Source of the DNA: Parasitella parasitica
Taxonomy: Eukaryota; Mucoromycota; Mucoromycetes; Mucorales; Mucoraceae
Reading direction: 5' to 3'
DNA: 64,000 nt
Assembly: GCA_025201805.1 (NCBI GenBank)
Contig: MU619343.1
Coordinates: 47,488-111,487, forward strand
In this document: positions 1 through 11,123 of the stretch, one piece after another
Layout: each line of letters starts with the position of its first letter
Numbering within the stretch: the first letter of the stretch is position 1
The notes under the pieces: model-generated
What the model was told of the DNA's origin: nothing
Database searches by the model: none
The model's input: only the letters and a program-made list of their open reading frames with translations
Program-made: the position numbers and the translations under genes

Positions 1-393
1 ATTGAACCTGACGTCTTTCAAAATTATCTTCCATCTCCCCCTATGAGACCTATGAAGAGCACTTCGAATATTGCATGCTTATTGAACCCAGAAGTTGACC
101 GTCATCAAAGAAGCCTTCCCAGCTTGCCTTCTCCTTCGATCCCTCACGAGGATATGCTTCCCCTATCACCTAGAATGAACAATGATTCCAAACATGTTGC
201 CAGTGCTTTTGCTGCTACCGTCTCTGCCCTACTCAACCCTATCACTGCAGTCGGGGCCAAAAATACACATCAAGTGTTGGAAGCTCATCGTATTGAATTG
301 AAGCGTGAAGTGACCAATCTTACTTCTCTGTTGAGCCGTACAACAGCGATGCTCCAGAATATAGACCAAGTCATGGCCACTTCAGCAAATTGA
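1..393 (+). CDS. C-terminal part of an unrecognised protein (5' end outside window)
   Basis: An open frame runs from base 1 to a TGA at 391-393 with no start codon needed inside the window, so this is the last exon, or part of it, of a gene entering from the left. About 130 residues are visible. They are rich in Ser/Pro at first, then form an amphipathic, probably helical end. The short pattern LLNP occurs twice (CLLNP, ALLNP), each in a small hydrophobic patch, which is reminiscent of short docking motifs in fungal regulators, but this is only a resemblance. An AATAAA at 417-422 fits a polyadenylation signal 24 nt after the stop. I do not recognise the family. Confidence 0.6.
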   Translation: MEPDVFQNYLPSPPMRPMKSTSNIACLLNPEVDRHQRSLPSLPSPSIPHEDMLPLSPRMNNDSKHVASAFAATVSALLNPITAVGAKNTHQVLEAHRIELKREVTNLTSLLSRTTAMLQNIDQVMATSAN

Positions 394-959
394 ACAGTTT
401 TATCTTTTTCATCATAAATAAATCGCATTTATATTTATATGACGCATTAAATGTGTTTTACTTTGATACCTCTACATGTGAAATCACATGAATTTGTTTG
501 TATTTTGGATGGCAACAGACCTGCTTAGTTGACGATGCATGCACTGTATGATTTTAAAACAAGTAGTGGCTTCAGCAAAACGTAACTCAAAATGTAACCG
601 TTTTAACATTGTTGCACATGTAGTAGCATTGATAACGATAAAAACTTACACTATATATTCAATGTATTTGAGCAGATAGTTTACCAATGTGTTTAATATT
701 ATATAGTATATTTCAAAGTATAGGTAATTTGTCATGGAGACAGCTGTAAATTGTAACATTCGTTATCTTGTATTCAGGTTTAGTAATGGTATTCAGGCAT
801 AAATATGTCGGAGTGTGGACCCCACAATATTGCTGACACTCCAGTTATTTGTTCAAAGTCAATCCTATAAGCATTTGTAAAGTGAATTACAAACCATTTA
901 TCTTGTCTTTCTTTCGCTTCAAACACTCTTTCACTCAACCGTTTCTGGCTCTTTTAAAA
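394..959. other. Intergenic, 566 bp
   Basis: AT-rich spacer. It holds the likely poly(A) signal of the gene to the left (417-422) and then the promoter and 5' leader of the bHLH gene. I see no convincing coding frame or RNA gene. Confidence 0.5.
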
Positions 960-1943
960 ATGGAATATGATCCAGCAGTGTATACGCATAAAGCATCTAG
1001 CATTACTAGTATAACCAGTACAAATAGCAACAGTACATGGGAGTCCAATCACCAACAATTTAACTTGATGGGCAGTGATCAATTCATAATCCAAAATGAC
1101 GGTAATGTATCTAATATTTATGCGTTTATATACCGTATATAGCATTTGTTATATACTAAAATTCGGTACATGCCTGTAGATTTTGTATCTGAAAGAATTT
1201 CATTACAAGATGTTACATCAGTGCATTCACTCCTCGGCAACAACATGAGCATTAATGTAAGGCTATTTACATAACACAACTCATAATAATGCATTTTAAT
1301 TATTTTATCATGGCCCTTTCCCCCACAAACACGATCTACCTTAATTAGAAAACTGAATACCACAAGCAATGCCATACTAATACGGAACATGAGCAAACAT
1401 TGGCAAGTGACCAACTGAATAATATGACTCACGAAAGAAACACATACCTCACATCCTCGTATTCTCCTGCTCCCATCTATTTGCAAGATGGAGATCAGGT
1501 TACAAAAAATTATCATATGTCCAGAACACAACAACAATCAAAAAGCCCCATTATTCGTCAAATTCAACCAGTATTTGTGCCTGAAAGTACTAATACTACT
1601 CCCAACACAAGACAAAGATCAAGCTCAATACTATCTCTGGATCCAAACTGTAGTAGCGTCGTAAAGAGACAGAAGCCAAACAATCGAGATATACTTACTG
1701 ATGATGAAAAAAGAGTCAATCATATAGCATCCGAACAAAAAAGACGGAATACAATACGCTTAGGCTTTAAAGAGCTGACAGATATTATTCCGACATTGAA
1801 GAATATTAACAATTCGAAAAGTACCATTTTGTTCAAGACTGTTGATTATATCAAGTATCTTGACAAGCGAAATCGTAACTTGAGAGAGAAGATTTCTACG
1901 CTGCGAGTTCGAATGAATGTACAAGGCCGCGTGATGCAACAGC

Positions 1944-1976
<33 letters not shown>

Positions 1977-2335
1977 ATCATCATCATCACCAGCATCGAG
2001 CGCAGAGAAAATATTCATCTTACCAACAGAAACAATCCAATATAGATAACTGCGAATTTAGCCATCTACCTGCGAATGCTGTTTCTGCATTGATAGCTCA
2101 CAAAAACCAGCAGAAGCAACTAAAGGCATTGCAGGAACAATTAAGGCTTCAAAAGCAACTGCTTGTTAAACACAACATCTTGCCAGAATACTTGATATCT
2201 CCACCCTCTCCTTCTACGTTGCCATCATCAAAGCCATCATTTTCAGATCAATCATCTTTTTCCAGCCTACACAAGTATAATTCGATCTCTATTCCATCGA
2301 GCACTAGTAGCCATGGCGATGAGAATGATGACTGA
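960..2335 (+). CDS. bHLH transcription factor with polyglutamine tract
   Basis: Model: join(960..1101, 1180..1256, 1349..2335), 401 aa. Both introns have GT-AG ends and the phases close. The basic region at about residue 194 reads HIASEQKRR, the H-E-R pattern of E-box (CACGTG-type) binding factors, followed by helix 1, a loop and helix 2 (to about residue 255) and then a short helical extension. A run of 12 glutamines from a CAA repeat (about 1938-1976) and four histidines follow at about residue 271. A further glutamine- and leucine-rich helix lies near residue 320-345 and a Ser-rich tail ends the protein. Role inferred: nuclear dimeric E-box regulator. The closest yeast paralogue cannot be told. 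The acceptor of intron 2 could also be at 1366 or 1393, which are in the same phase. Confidence 0.85.
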
Positions 2336-2890
2336 TCATTAATGATAAAAAAAACCGAACACGTTTTACGTATTCCATATACGACACTATTTATACATTT
2401 CTATATAAAAAAGAAAATCTACTTTTTCACAAGCACTTTCTCCCATTATTTCTCTCTCTCTCTTTTCTTCCCTTTCTTTTGTCTGAATAAATGAATTTTG
2501 TTTACGATTATCATTTCGTTCCACCAATCAAACTCTGACGGCTGCTTACAAGCATACCGTGATCCGCCGAACATTGGAGTGCCTACACAGCATCCACAAG
2601 GACTTGCTTTATGACGCATCTGCTTTAAACAATATTTCATTCGTACGAAATTTTTTTTTTACATTGCCCGCAGACGAGACGAAGGATATTCTAGTGAAAA
2701 AGAGTTCAAAGATGTCAATCCTTTTTCTTCATTAAATTCGAGGCTTGGCGAAGGCTTGGTTGTATACTCTTGCTTTTCCTCTATCAAAATCAAGAACTCC
2801 GGTTGAAGAATCATAGCATAGCATAAGCTTACATCAAGGCAGCATAAAGAGCAACAACAGAGAGCACCAGACATATCAAGAAGTTTCCGA
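2336..2890. other. Intergenic, 555 bp
   Basis: 3' region of the bHLH gene and promoter of the Myb/zinc-finger gene. A minus-strand frame at 2446-2640 is open for 64 codons and is Cys/Gly-rich, but it has no recognisable domain. A CT-repeat lies near 2452-2475. Confidence 0.4.
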
Positions 2891-5092
2891 ATGGCACGTG
2901 TACACTTGTTCACATCCTCGACTCCCCATAGCGAAAGAGGTCGACAATCTCCCTCTCCCGAATGCAACGATATAGCTGACGACGCTCCCTGTCCATCGAC
3001 AGAGAACATCACAATAGCTGCAAATGAGACACCAACATTGAGCCATGAAGATGCGAATACGTTAGACGTAGATGCCGTAGCAGCCTCGCCTACATCTATA
3101 AAATTATCAACCCCCGCCTCTCCTCATCTACAACATCCACAGCAGGATCTAGCATCAAGCACTGCAGCCCTCACTGCCGCTTTGTTACAATCAGCTCATG
3201 AAAACGAGCAGGCGACCGACACTGTAGCTGCTACCATATCAAAAGAATCTCGTAAGTGAAAAAAAAAAAAGAATCCTAAAGTGCCACATGGAGACTAATT
3301 TCCGGAATACCACATAGATTCATATTCCGGTTTACCACCATCAGTGCAAAATGAGCAACAACAGCAGCAACCCGTCAAAGCTGACGATGCCGCTGATCAA
3401 GCAACTGTAGCAGCAACAGCGTTGCAGCTCTTAGGGCTCTCTCATTCTGACAACACCACCAACCCAAGCAAGGATCTAACAAACAATACATCGCAAAACG
3501 TGTCTAATAGCAACAATGGTAGTGCAAACGCAGATTCTGATAATGTGGTGCTGATTGCGAGTTATCCAGGACTCGCTTCCAACGCTGAAGACATTGACCT
3601 AAACAGTGATGACATGGTTCAGGATTACAAAAGGGGTACATGGACTAGAGAAGAAGACGAGTTGTTGTTGTCAGGCATCAAGAAGTTTGGGTACGGCCGA
3701 TGGAAAGAAATTGCTACCAGCATACCGAGACGAAAGGGTAAACAGTTGAAGCAGCGCTGGGATAATACACTAGCAGCCAAGTATGTGGATCAAGAGTGGT
3801 TAAAAAGCAAGATAGAAAGCGAGAGTAATCTTCAGCAACTGCAGCTACGAGTTCCTCTTCCTCCTCCCTCGCTTTCTTTGCTAGAAATGAATAAATCAAA
3901 TCACAGTGGAGCTTCATCTCCTAGCAACAATAATACGACGGGATCAACAGACGATAAAGCTCTCAAATTTTTAGAAGCGACCGATTGGAATGAGATTGCT
4001 TTAAAGATCAGTGAAAAGGCTAGAGAGGGAGATCAACATGCTATAGAAGCTCTATTATCTCAGGCGCTTTTAGGCACTGTCGCTAACCACGCTAGTGCAG
4101 CTGCGACGGCATCTAATTCAGCAAATGTCAGTACAAATGCTACGTCTTCTCCTGTCATTGGCGACAATAACAAGACCATTCATGGTGGAGATAGTACGCC
4201 TATCACCGATAGCGTAGTTTCCTCTCCTGTACAGCCCCACCAAAACTTTGATACCTTTTCATTGCAGCATCCCTCAAATCCAGGCACCCCATCAACATCT
4301 ACAAACAGCAATAGTTTCCCCCACAATAGCCCGCCTCCTCTCACATTAGCTGACGCAGCGGCTTTGGCATTGTATGCGAATCAACTCTCTCAACAGTCTG
4401 GTAGCCATGCAGCTTCCTACTTTCTGCCATTTGGTACTGCGCCTACCACCAATAATGAAAGCTCGGTAACAGCAGAAGCAACAGGAGTGGCGGCCATCCA
4501 GCACCATCCACCTTCTGATTCCTCACAACTACAGGCATACGCCTCTTCTTCTGTTTCATCCAACAACACAACCATATCGCCCTCACAGCCATCACTTGGT
4601 GCCAACAAGAGTGCCATAGGGAAGAAAAGACGTCGTTCTGATCCAGCCTTAGCAGACACACAAAGTGCAGCCATGAACATCTATGCGTCGGCAACGCCGA
4701 TCACCACCACTATCAATAATCAAACGCAAACGGTATTCCCGTGCCTGTTCCCTCAATGTGGCAAGACATTTGCAAGGCTGTATAATCTCAAGAGTCACTC
4801 AAGGACACACACTGACGACAGACCTTTTGTATGCCATGCTTGTACTGCTGCCTTTAGCCGTAATCATGATTTGAAACGCCATTCCAAGATACATGGAGGA
4901 GATAAACCCTACAGATGTGAAGGCTGTCAGAAGAGTTTCTCAAGGTAAGACGTCAAGATATATGAAAAAATGGTTGCCATGCCTTGATAGTAATTTTTTT
5001 TTTTTTTTTTTTTCAATGTTACATATAGACTGGATGCCTTGAAACGACACAAAACTAATCAAAGAAACAAACAAGGATGCAATGAGAGCTAA
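2891..5092 (+). CDS. Myb/SANT plus three-finger C2H2 transcription factor (Crz1-like fingers)
   Basis: Model: join(2891..3251, 3318..4944, 5029..5092), 683 aa, phases closing. A single Myb repeat lies at about residues 224-277: [19 protein letters not shown], with the regularly spaced tryptophans (GTW, GRW, QRW). The C-terminus (about 595-683) carries three C2H2 fingers. The first two resemble the Crz1/Prz1 family ([27 protein letters not shown]). The third is split by the last intron and ends [11 protein letters not shown] without a normal final His-X3-His, so it may be degenerate. The long middle is Ser/Asn/Thr-rich and disordered. Inference: a DNA-binding regulator, with a calcium/calcineurin link only suggested by finger similarity. 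I saw no clear PxIxIT docking site. An AATAAA at 5227-5232 fits the transcript end. Confidence 0.85.
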
Positions 5093-5939
5093 CCATAGCA
5101 TATTGTATCAAAAAACTACTACCATTATTTTGCCCACTTACCCACTCAATCACTCACATATTGTATTATTTTCGAACCCTTCCTTACTACCGTAAATATT
5201 GATTATTTTCTGGACACAAATATTGAAATAAAATGTTTTTTTTTTTTTGCTAATATTGAACCTGATATATAAAGGTATGGTATTACAGAGTGTGTTTAAT
5301 ACATCTGCAGCCATTTCTCTCGTAACGCCACAATTTCATGTCGCAAGAAACACCAAAATTGCATTAAATTGCACTTTAAAAGACATATTACACTCGCTGT
5401 TGCTTTTTAATAAAGTTCGCAAGTATACCAAACAATCTCTTTTGATCACCAGAAGTATTCTGTATCATTTTGTGGCAATTTGAGGGCCAAAAAAAATTCA
5501 TGATTTTTCTACGATTTTGCATGAGGTACCCCTTTACCAAAAACGACTTTTCAAGAATATCCGAATTTTAAGGTCAAAAACGAGACTTTTTATTAAGATA
5601 TATACCAAAGTAAAATATGCATATAAGTGCTATTCATTAATTGAAAGTGCTTGAAGATAGGTTTGATAATAAATATATCTACTTTTTTCCATAAAACATT
5701 AAAACTGAATTTTCTCAATAACTTTATATTTTCTTTAAAAATTGTAAATCTAAAAATTCCACCATTTTTACCAAAAAAAAGGCTATATACTTGATTTATG
5801 GCACAAACCATGCTAGATATACGATTTGTGAAAATAAAACCTTTTAAAAAATTAAATGGTCAATTTTTCTGTTTTTTGGGAATTTGATAAAAAAAATATT
5901 AAAAGAGAGCAGGCGTAGTAAAATAAGTGAATTATTGAC
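5093..5939. other. AT-rich intergenic, possible repeat remnant
   Basis: Very AT-rich stretch with no supported gene. A plus frame at 5247-5483 and a minus frame at 5593-5811 are open but low in complexity. The segment about 5500-5590 is unusually balanced in composition and may be part of a dispersed repeat, which cannot be judged from one window. Confidence 0.35.
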
Positions 5940-6327
5940 ATCTGTTGGGAGATGATAAATGCCGCAAATTGGACATGGCACGTTCCACAATAGATTGGTT
6001 GTCAAGAATAACTGCATCGAAATGTTTTTTCCATTTAGCTCGCCAGACAGAGGTTAGAATACAGGTAATTGCTTGCTTGATGAGGCTTAATTACCCGTGC
6101 ATAAGAGCGCATCGTATCTTTCTGTTTGTTTGGATTATGGCGAGAGTATCCATTGTTTCCCCATAATTTATCACCATAGAAAGTCTAGTTATTTCAAACG
6201 TCGCTGCCGCCAGATTTTGGCCATAACCGGATGCTATTTGTTCGTAAATGAACAGTGGATCAATACAGCTTCGCAATTCAACTCGTAAGGTTATAAAAGT
6301 ATAGGGTATATCTGCATAAGTCAGCAA
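5940..6327 (-). pseudogene. Relic of a non-LTR retrotransposon C-terminal region
   Basis: Read on the minus strand from about 6327 to 5943, the translation is protein-like but broken by an internal stop (near 6088-6090). The end reads SVWRAKWKKHFDAVILDNQS, then a short tail and a stop. The W-R-A-x-W-x-x-x-F pattern followed by a predicted helix resembles the extreme C-terminus of LINE-type reverse-transcriptase proteins common in Mucorales. No reverse transcriptase core or endonuclease is present, and there is no start codon in context. Likely a 5'-truncated, decayed copy, as expected for LINE insertions. The family assignment rests on motif memory only. Confidence 0.4.
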
Positions 6328-6483
6328 TCAAAGTCTGTGTACGAGTACAAAATTCTGTTAATAAACCGAAGCGAGATGAAGATTTTGCATTCTCAGTCAA
6401 GGTATATTATCATGCGAAGCATTAGAAAATACTATTATTTTAAACAAAGTGCACTTGTTAACACTTTTTATTGTGCTATTTCT

Positions 6484-7412
6484 CTACTTGTATTGAGCAT
6501 AAGGATCGTTTCCTGCGATATCACGACGCTGGCCAAAACTCATTCCAGACTACAATCAAAAGAATGACAATGTTATACAATAATCCAATTTGCCAAACTC
6601 TTTTCTTCGAGATCTTACTTGACTGGCACCTCCCGTGTATCCATATTGATAAGTGTTGAACGTTGCATTAGCGGCATTAGCTGCATCCTTTGAGTATGTT
6701 GGCTTTTGTTTGTCGGCAAGTTTACCTCCGAGATACTATATATGCATGCATGAATTAGACTTTTCTCCTCTCTTGATGGAACGCTGCGGCTATACTACTT
6801 ACATTTGGCGATGTACCAGCTTTATACCCATATCTTGATAATGAGAAAATTGCATCAATCACTTGGGTCATATTCTTTTTTTCAAACAAATCCACCGTTT
6901 GGAAAAGGTCATTTTTGGGTACGCCTAAAGCTTCAGCGCCCCTTAGAAATATCGAAATGTTTTCCATCTAATTAATTGTGTTGCATTCAGTGCAAGAAGC
7001 TTTAAATTGAGTGGGCATTGCTGAACAAAAAAAAAAAAATACCTGAACAAATGGCATTTTTGATTGCTTAAACTTTCCTTGGCCCGGTACTAATTTACCT
7101 ATGACTCTATTCAGGGTTTGATCGTTTCAGTGCGAATGTAGAAGATTTCATGAATGGTGATAATCCCTCCTTAGTGTACCTACTTGCATAAAATGACACC
7201 GTCTTTCAAGCTATCAGCAAAATTGTCAGAAGGAAACTTTTCGTTGATCAACTCCTCAATCCATTGCTGTGCTTGTTGCTCGCGTTCAACTGAATATTTG
7301 GCATTTATTCTCGCTTGGATCTCTAAATACCATCCTTTAAACAGATGTGCATAGCAAATCTTATAAAGCGTTTACCTTTGTCAATACCATATAAAGGTGT
7401 TTCGTCTTCCAT
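6484..7412 (-). CDS. Calponin/transgelin-family actin-binding protein
   Basis: Model: complement(join(6484..6549, 6619..6735, 6803..6967, 7043..7106, 7184..7322, 7376..7412)), 195 aa. A calponin-homology domain covers about residues 15-135 (WIEELINEKF, KDGVILCK, then KMPFVQ and MENISIFLRGAEALGVP, DLFQTVDLFE). The C-terminus has a calponin-type repeat (GASQSGMSFGQRRDI). This is the architecture of yeast Scp1 and animal transgelin, which bundle and stabilise F-actin at cortical patches. Oddity: at the exon 2/exon 3 junction the usual CKLIN-x-hydrophobic stretch is three to four residues short, because the only AG available (7108-7107) gives CK|VIGKLVPG. This could be a real shortening or an unusual acceptor upstream. 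Confidence 0.9.
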
Positions 7413-8167
7413 GATAAAACAATAAAAAAAAACTATGCTGCAAGAATAAAATAAAAAGGAAACCGCCGAGATTCTCGGAGCCATTCTGTTTAAAACCACT
7501 CCAGAGGAAATGGGTTCATCAGCCGAATGAAAAGCAGTTGACTGGACAACCACATCTGTCAAGTATTATCAAAGTGTTTTGGCCTTGGGCACATTACATC
7601 ACTGAATATTGTCATTAGGTAAACCAATACTGCAGACAAACATATCAATACGAGTTTGCAAATCTGGCCCTTGTACTTATTTAGCAAAGTGATGATGATT
7701 CAACCGATAGTAGAGCCCTGAGCAGCCAAAGCCAACAAGACGGCAAAGTGCATGGTTTTTTTTTAGTTTTGGTTTAGCTGAGGCAGACAGGTCATCCTTA
7801 GCTCTTAGTCAGCCCTTGGTCATGTTGACATCTAAGCAGGGTTTTACAGAGTGAGTAAGCCTTGGATGACTACACAACATTTGAATTGAACAAAAAGGCT
7901 TTTCTTCCTTCTATTTCTTTGGTGTGTAGGCTTTTTTTTTTCTTTACCGTAGAAAGGCCACCACTACTCCCTTTACTTGTGCTCTAAGCCTGCTGTATTG
8001 CCCAGGATGTCCTTTTTGTGGCTATGACCATTGTTGAGTGTGATTTTTGACGTCACCGGTGAAGAAGCTCGAGTTTTGGTTGTCTTATTGGCACCCAGGG
8101 ATGTGCATCCCAAAAACGAAATTGCACCTGGCAATTTTTATTTTTATTTTACTCTGTTATTTACATC
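7413..8167. other. Divergent promoter region, 755 bp
   Basis: Lies between the divergently transcribed calponin (minus) and MICOS (plus) genes. A short minus-strand frame starting near 7753 encodes a signal-peptide-like 17-residue stretch and then stops. No supported gene. A perfect TGACGTCA palindrome sits near the MICOS end. Confidence 0.45.
8048..8055. promoter_or_regulatory. CRE/ATF-type palindrome TGACGTCA
   Basis: Exact 8-bp palindrome bound by ATF/CREB-family bZIP factors, 112 bp upstream of the MIC26/27 start codon. Function is inferred from the consensus only. Confidence 0.45.
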
Positions 8168-9153
8168 ATGTTTTCCCCTGTGCTCAAGAGAAGTGTAAGT
8201 TTAGAGAGAAACAGCCCGTGACAGAGATTTTAACCATGCAAATAGCTTACAGCCGCTGCTGCCGGTAGCGCTTGGGTCGCAACTGCCTCTACGGCATTTG
8301 CGGAAGAAAAGAGAACCAAGGTAAGAAAATATAGAAAAAAAAAAAAAAAAAAAAAGCGAGCACCAACAAGATGTGATCAGCCTTCTCATCAGTTAATGTA
8401 CAGCTCAGTATTTACGATGAACCCGAGCCCAAAGTAGTCATCATTGAATCGCCAACCAAGCTTGAAGAGCAAGTTTACATTGCACAAAAATATGCCAACG
8501 AAACATTGGAAGAGGGCAAGGTAAATTTGAAATACGATATAACAGGCGGCAAAACCTTCATATTCTGATGTATAAATGTATGATAGACTCAAGTCAATGT
8601 CTGGGTACAAAAATACCAAGAACTAGAGAATCAAGTTACCACTAACATCAGCAGCACTATCGACAAAGATGAAGAGATCTTTCCCAATGTAGTTTATGTT
8701 GGTGTTGCCGCATTGGCCGGCACCATTATCGCTCGCAACAGAAACATTGTGCTTCGTTTTTTGACTTCTACCGCATTAGCCGTTGGAGCTTCGTACTATC
8801 TTCTTCCAAAGACCACTCACAATGTTGCCGTTCAGCTCGAGAAGTTAGAACATAGATATCCTCCACTCCACGCAGCACATCAGAGCGTCAACGATGCTGT
8901 TGGAGATGTCCGCAAACAAATTGATGACACTGTATCGCAATTGCGTGGCACCGTCGATGAAAATGCCAGCAAATTGCGTCAACAGATCGAGCAGAACACG
9001 AAACTCGTCAAAGATCAAGTTACCAGTGCTGTCGACTCTACCAACTCCGAGGCAAAGGAAAAGTACGATCAAGTCAAGAAGAACGTTGAAAGCATGTACA
9101 CAACAAGATCAAAGCCCGGCGTTGATGAAGTCTTGAAGCAAGAAAGAAAGTAA
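8168..9153 (+). CDS. MICOS complex subunit Mic26/Mic27 (apolipoprotein O-like)
   Basis: Model: join(8168..8194, 8246..8320, 8404..8520, 8587..9153), 261 aa. The N-terminus (MFSPVLKRSLTAAAGSAW) is basic and hydroxylated, like a mitochondrial presequence. Next come the conserved P-x-K-L-E-x-Q entry (SPTKLEEQVYIAQKY), two short transmembrane segments at about residues 105-150 (VVYVGVAALAGTIIARNR; FLTSTALAVGASYYLLPK) and a long amphipathic helical C-terminus. Apool/MIC27 proteins sit in the inner membrane at crista junctions and, in studied relatives, interact with Mic10 and bind cardiolipin. Start chosen because the short first exon supplies the presequence. AATAAA at 9162-9167. Confidence 0.85.
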
Positions 9154-9451
9154 AATTTTTCAATAAATTGTATATAAAAGTCTATTTATTAAAATCATAA
9201 TGACATGGATTGCCCTTGTTTTTTTTGACTTTTTTGACTTGGCCTGCTGTTGTTTGATGGTAGTGTATATAGCTATTTTTTGGATATATAACCCCTCCCT
9301 TTGTTCAATCTTTNNNNNNNNNNCAACATCAAAACAACAAATAGCAAATCAATAGTTGGCAGCCAACTTCGGCAGCAGCACAAGGTTCACTCACACATTT
9401 CCTCTTTTCCTTTTTCTTTCTTGTCCTAGTTTTACAGAACAAAGATTCAAC
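9154..9451. other. Intergenic with a 10-N assembly gap (9314-9323)
   Basis: 3' end of the MICOS gene and promoter/leader of the carrier gene. Ten Ns at 9314-9323 mark an assembly join of unknown true length. The carrier frame stays open upstream of its chosen start to 9356, but that leader is low-complexity. Confidence 0.6.
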
Positions 9452-11017
9452 ATGTCAAAAGATAATGTACAAGAACCTCATCCTTTTTATGACGAAAAGT
9501 CTATCGAAAAAGAAGCCCGGATTCGGAACCTTTTTGATTCGCTAGACCACAAGGGTCAAGGTGTTGTGTATACCAAAGATATATCAGAAGCATGCCGACT
9601 GCCAGCCCATACGAGATATGCGTCAGAACTGCTGAATTCAGACGATGAAAATGGGATAGACTATGATAGATTTAGGGCTCACGTCATTGAAAAAGAGCAA
9701 GAGCTTTGGGATGTGTTCAGCGCCATCAACCAACAGGGCGACCATAGATTGAAGCCGAATGAATTGGAATATGCGCTAAAGGAGTCCGGGATTCATGTTA
9801 CAAAATCCGATATCGAAGCCTTGGTTCAATTTATTGGCACTGATGGCCATGGCTACATTGATTTTGAAAATTGGAGAAATTTCTTGCTGCTTTTGCCTCA
9901 CGAAACTACGTTGACCGAAATCTACAGATATTATCAGACCACGACACAGCTCAATGCCGATGCTGAGGTTGTTATTCCACACACGGACGAGGCAGCGCGG
10001 AATGCATACAAATACCTAACAGCAGGCGCTATGGCAGGCTGTGTTTCACGCACCTGCACTGCTCCCCTAGATCGACTCAAAGTATACCTTATTACTCACA
10101 CTACTTATCAACCCCACCTTAATACACATCAACACAAAGCATCGTCATCGGCCATCTTGAATGCTGTAAAGAAAATCTATCGGGATGGCGGTTTTCGTGG
10201 TCTTTACGTCGGTAATGGTCTAAACGTCATAAAAATCGTGCCAGAATCAGCCATCAAATTTTACGTTTTTGAAACGTCAAAGGCAATCATGGCCCAAATG
10301 ACAGGTGCACAAGATAAAAACTCGATTCCTGTTGGTGCGCGTTTCATTGCTGGCGGTGTGGCCGGCTTGTGCTCTCAATTTTGTATATATCCTTTAGAAA
10401 CTCTCAAGACGAGAATCATGTCCAGCCAAGAAGGACAGGGCGTCAGACCAAGTGCCTTAAAGACAATAAGAGAAATGTATAAAACTGGTGGCCCAAGAGC
10501 TTTCTGGCCTGGTTTATTTTTGAGTCTGTTGGGTGTATTTCCATACCAAGCACTAGATATGGGTATTTATGAAACTTTGAAAGTGTCTTATTTGCAGTCC
10601 ATGGATAAAGCTGGTGCTAATCAGGGATTGCCACAAGGCGAAAAGGTGCATCCTAACGTGCTAGTGCTGTGGATGTGTGGCATGGTTAGTGGCTCAATTG
10701 GAGCAAGTAGTGTTTATCCTTTAAACATGATTAGGACTAGGTAAGACTTGAATGATCATGTGTGTGTGGATTGTATGCGTGTGTGTATGTGCGTGCTAAC
10801 AAGCATCTGTATATAAACTAGATTACAAGCGCAGGGAACACCCGGCCATCCTTTTAGATACACTTCTGCTTGGGATGTAGCTCGAAAAACGTATAGAGCT
10901 GATGGTGTCCGAGGATTCTATAAAGGACTCGGTCCAACTTTATTCAAAGTTGTGCCTTCCATTAGTATCAGTTATGCCGTCTATGAATTTTCAAAGAGAT
11001 CATTGGGAATTTCATAA
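9452..11017 (+). CDS. EF-hand mitochondrial carrier, ATP-Mg/Pi type (SCaMC/Sal1-like)
   Basis: Model: join(9452..10740, 10822..11017), 494 aa. The N-terminal third has EF-hand-like units (DHKGQGVVYTKDI; GTDGHGYIDFENW), some with non-ideal loops. The C-terminal two thirds is a mitochondrial carrier domain with three repeats, each marked by the P-x-[DE]-x-x-[KR] signature: APLDRLKV, YPLETLKTR, YPLNMIRTR (the last split by the intron). This is the layout of the calcium-regulated ATP-Mg/phosphate carriers of the inner membrane (yeast Sal1). Start at 9452 chosen because the sequence before it is untranslated-like and lies next to the gap. Confidence 0.92.
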
Positions 11018-11123
11018 AATTTACTATTAAAAGAAAGAAAAAAAAAAAACTATAGACCTTCTTGTAAATATATACATATATTAAAAGCAATAATAATATT
11101 GTTCCTCCCAGATCGAGACAGAT

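Noticed and set aside
1938-1976. CAA repeat considered as a structural repeat or CRISPR-like array
   Set aside because: It is a coding polyglutamine tract of the bHLH protein; a similar coding tract is at 31972-32006.
2446-2640. Minus-strand 64-codon frame, Cys/Gly-rich
   Set aside because: No domain, no splice partners, lies in the 3' region of the bHLH gene and ends in low-complexity lysine/arginine; not enough to call a gene.
2659-3012. Minus-strand frame of 117 codons opposite the Myb/zinc-finger gene start
   Set aside because: Antisense shadow of the spliced plus-strand gene; Cys/Leu-rich noise without motifs.
5171-5182. GGTTCGAA-like site on the minus strand as a tRNA B-box
   Set aside because: No cloverleaf, A-box or terminator could be built around it.
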